Shown here in pieces: positions 22,325 through 23,543 of a stretch of 23,543 bases of DNA (position 1 is the stretch's first letter; every line of letters starts with the position of its first letter). The notes beneath the pieces were generated by a model. That model was given only the letters and a program-made list of their open reading frames with translations. It was not told the DNA's origin and made no database searches. Origin of the DNA: Vermiculatibacterium agrestimuris. GTDB lineage: Bacteria > Bacillota > Clostridia > Oscillospirales > Oscillospiraceae. The translations under genes were made by a program, and so were the position numbers. The DNA lies in contig NZ_CALPCU010000029.1 in assembly GCF_943193085.1 (NCBI RefSeq), positions 1 to 23,543 on the forward strand, read 5' to 3'.

Positions 22325-23443
22325 TTAGCGCAAAAGCCCCTTCAGGGTCACGTATATCTTCTCGTTGGCGTCGGGAATGGCCATAGCGGAGAGCCTGCGG
22401 CTCATCTCCGAGCGGCGGGGCGCGTCCTCCAAAAGGGCCTTGGCCTGCTCAAAAAGCCGCTGGCCGGAGCACTCCTTCTCCGGCAGGAGGATCGCGCCTC
22501 CCGCATCGGCCAAGACCTTGGCGTTCTTGGTCTGGTGGTCGGCAGTCACGTTGGGGGAGGGCACCAGCACAGAGGGCTTGGCGATGGCGGACAGCTCCGA
22601 GATGGTGGAGGCGCCCGAACGGCACAGCACCAGGTCGGCGGCGGCCATCACCAGGGGCATATCATAGATATATTCCCGCACCTCCACGCCCTTCATCCCA
22701 TCCCCCGCCGCTCCGGCGGCGGAGAGGGCCTGGGTCATGGCGGCAAAGTCCCGGCCCGCCCCGTGGATATGGCGGAAGGGGGCCCCCTCCTGCCGCTCCA
22801 GAAGGAGGAAATCAGTCATATAGCCGTTCATCCGCTCCGCCCCCAGGCTCCCCCAGTAGGACAGAAGCAGGGGCCGGTCGTCGGTAAAGCCCAGCTTCTG
22901 CCGGGCCTCCTGGCGGGTGTACTGGAAAAAGTCCCCCCGGACGGGGGTGCCGGTGACCACCACCTTGGCCGGATCGTCGTAATGCGCCCGGCTGTCCGCA
23001 AAGCCCACCATCACCACATCGGTGACCTTGCTCAGCGCCTTCGTGGTAAGGCCGGGCACAGCGTTGGACTCGTGGACGGCCGTGGGGATGCCGGCCTTGG
23101 CGGCCGCCTTTACCACCGGGTAGGAGGCGTAGCCTCCGGTGCCCACCACCAGGTCGGGCTTGAACGTATTCAGAATGGCCTTGGCCTGCCTGTCAGACCG
23201 CACCATATTGACCAGGGTGCCCAGGTTGTGGCCGATGGCGGCGGGGGTGAGGGAGCGCTGGAAGTTGGTGATGGTCACCGTCTTCAGCTCCATACCCTCC
23301 TTGGGCACCAGCCGGGTCTCCATGCCCCCGTCCGCCCCCACGAAGAGGATGTTTGCCCCATCCCGCTCCCGGAACATCCGGGCCAGGGCCACGGCGGGGT
23401 TGATGTGGCCGGCGGTGCCGCCGCAGGTGAAGAGAATATTCAT
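22325..23443 (-). CDS. murG: UDP-GlcNAc:undecaprenyl-PP-MurNAc-pentapeptide transferase MurG
   Basis: Peripheral membrane glycosyltransferase (GT28) converting lipid I to lipid II. The 372-residue protein has the N-terminal Gly loop CGGTAGHINPA (about 7-17), the second-domain loop GSLGAERMN in place of the commoner GGSQGAxxxN, and the donor site CRSGASTISELSA followed by VPSPNVTADHQTKNA. ATG 23443 is chosen since the protein then begins MNILFTCGG as in relatives; AGGGGG sits about 8 bases upstream. Further in-frame codons upstream, to 23476 and beyond, are open but do not resemble MurG. First complete gene of the minus-strand wall and division cluster; the upstream neighbour, often ftsW or a mur gene, is outside the window. 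Confidence 0.96.
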   Translation of the reverse strand: MNILFTCGGTAGHINPAVALARMFRERDGANILFVGADGGMETRLVPKEGMELKTVTITNFQRSLTPAAIGHNLGTLVNMVRSDRQAKAILNTFKPDLVVGTGGYASYPVVKAAAKAGIPTAVHESNAVPGLTTKALSKVTDVVMVGFADSRAHYDDPAKVVVTGTPVRGDFFQYTRQEARQKLGFTDDRPLLLSYWGSLGAERMNGYMTDFLLLERQEGAPFRHIHGAGRDFAAMTQALSAAGAAGDGMKGVEVREYIYDMPLVMAAADLVLCRSGASTISELSAIAKPSVLVPSPNVTADHQTKNAKVLADAGGAILLPEKECSGQRLFEQAKALLEDAPRRSEMSRRLSAMAIPDANEKIYVTLKGLLR

Positions 23444-23543
23444 AGAAAGGCCCCCTATCATTGTCACGCTTCGCAAGGGACTGACCGCTTGGTCGCTTTC
23501 CCTCCGACTCAGCCTGGTCTTCGGGCCGCCCTGCGGCCCTGCG
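23444..23543 (-). other. murG leader region at the window edge, with hairpins
   Basis: No gene is assigned. A 7-bp stem with a 3-base loop (23523-23529 with 23533-23539) is present. A second imperfect hairpin about 23476-23503 is built from AGGGA/TCCCT and GACC/GGTC around GCTT. On the minus strand one frame runs from the edge to a TGA at 23511-23509 and could be the last ten codons of an upstream gene, but ten codons are too few to identify it. Confidence 0.25.

Noticed and set aside
23444..23543. Mobile or REP-like repeat at the window end
   Set aside because: Small palindromes are present, but no second copy exists within the window and no flanking repeat can be seen at the edge.

Overview
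The window looks like a chromosomal segment of a GC-rich anaerobic member of the Clostridia (Bacillota), most like the Oscillospiraceae (Flavonifractor or Pseudoflavonifractor type). This is inferred from strong GGAGG ribosome sites, sigma-A promoters of TTGACA-17-TATAAT type, a Gram-positive-style murG-murA-divIB-ylxW-sbp-ftsZ cluster, the gene families present and GC-rich codon use. No species is claimed. No CRISPR array, insertion sequence, prophage gene or rRNA was seen.

Layout. Positions 1-1150 hold a pyridoxamine kinase gene (minus) and a tRNA-Leu(UAG) gene (plus), fired from back-to-back promoters, with a strong terminator after the tRNA. Positions 1180-2670 hold a Tat protein-export operon on the minus strand (tatB-like, tatA, tatC). 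A LysR-type regulator (2798-3712, plus) diverges from it. Positions 3790-8810 are a five-gene redox operon (plus): a Tat-exported, probably lipid-anchored four-cluster ferredoxin; an aldehyde:ferredoxin-oxidoreductase (AOR) family Mo/W enzyme; two tandem paralogous proteins of unknown function resembling the position of E. coli YdhW; and an FdhD-like cofactor sulfuration protein. Then come a membrane-anchored M3 metallopeptidase (8913-10748), an aconitase-superfamily hydratase of the YbhJ type (10814-13027), and an ECF sigma factor with a membrane anti-sigma-like partner (13128-15033). A shared bidirectional terminator separates these from a minus-strand block: formate-tetrahydrofolate ligase and an SDR enzyme (15089-17548), then the division and wall cluster ftsZ, sbp, ylxW, divIB, murA, murG (17722-23443), read toward lower coordinates.

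How the parts fit. The best candidate for an undescribed system is the AOR operon together with the adjacent Tat translocase. The ferredoxin carries a twin-arginine signal followed by a lipobox-like Cys, so it would be exported folded by the neighbouring Tat system and tethered to the outer face of the membrane. The AOR-type catalytic subunit has no signal of its own, so it either rides along with the ferredoxin or stays inside. The FdhD-like protein would serve the molybdopterin-type cofactor but lacks the expected CxxC. The layout recalls the E. coli ydhYVWXUT operon, without its membrane cytochrome and with a duplicated YdhW-like gene. The substrate cannot be read from sequence.

A second notable feature is a perfect 12-bp inverted repeat in the murG-murA gap that would fold the murA ribosome binding site into a hairpin. 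A third is an ECF-type promoter of apparent autoregulation directly abutting the hydratase terminator.
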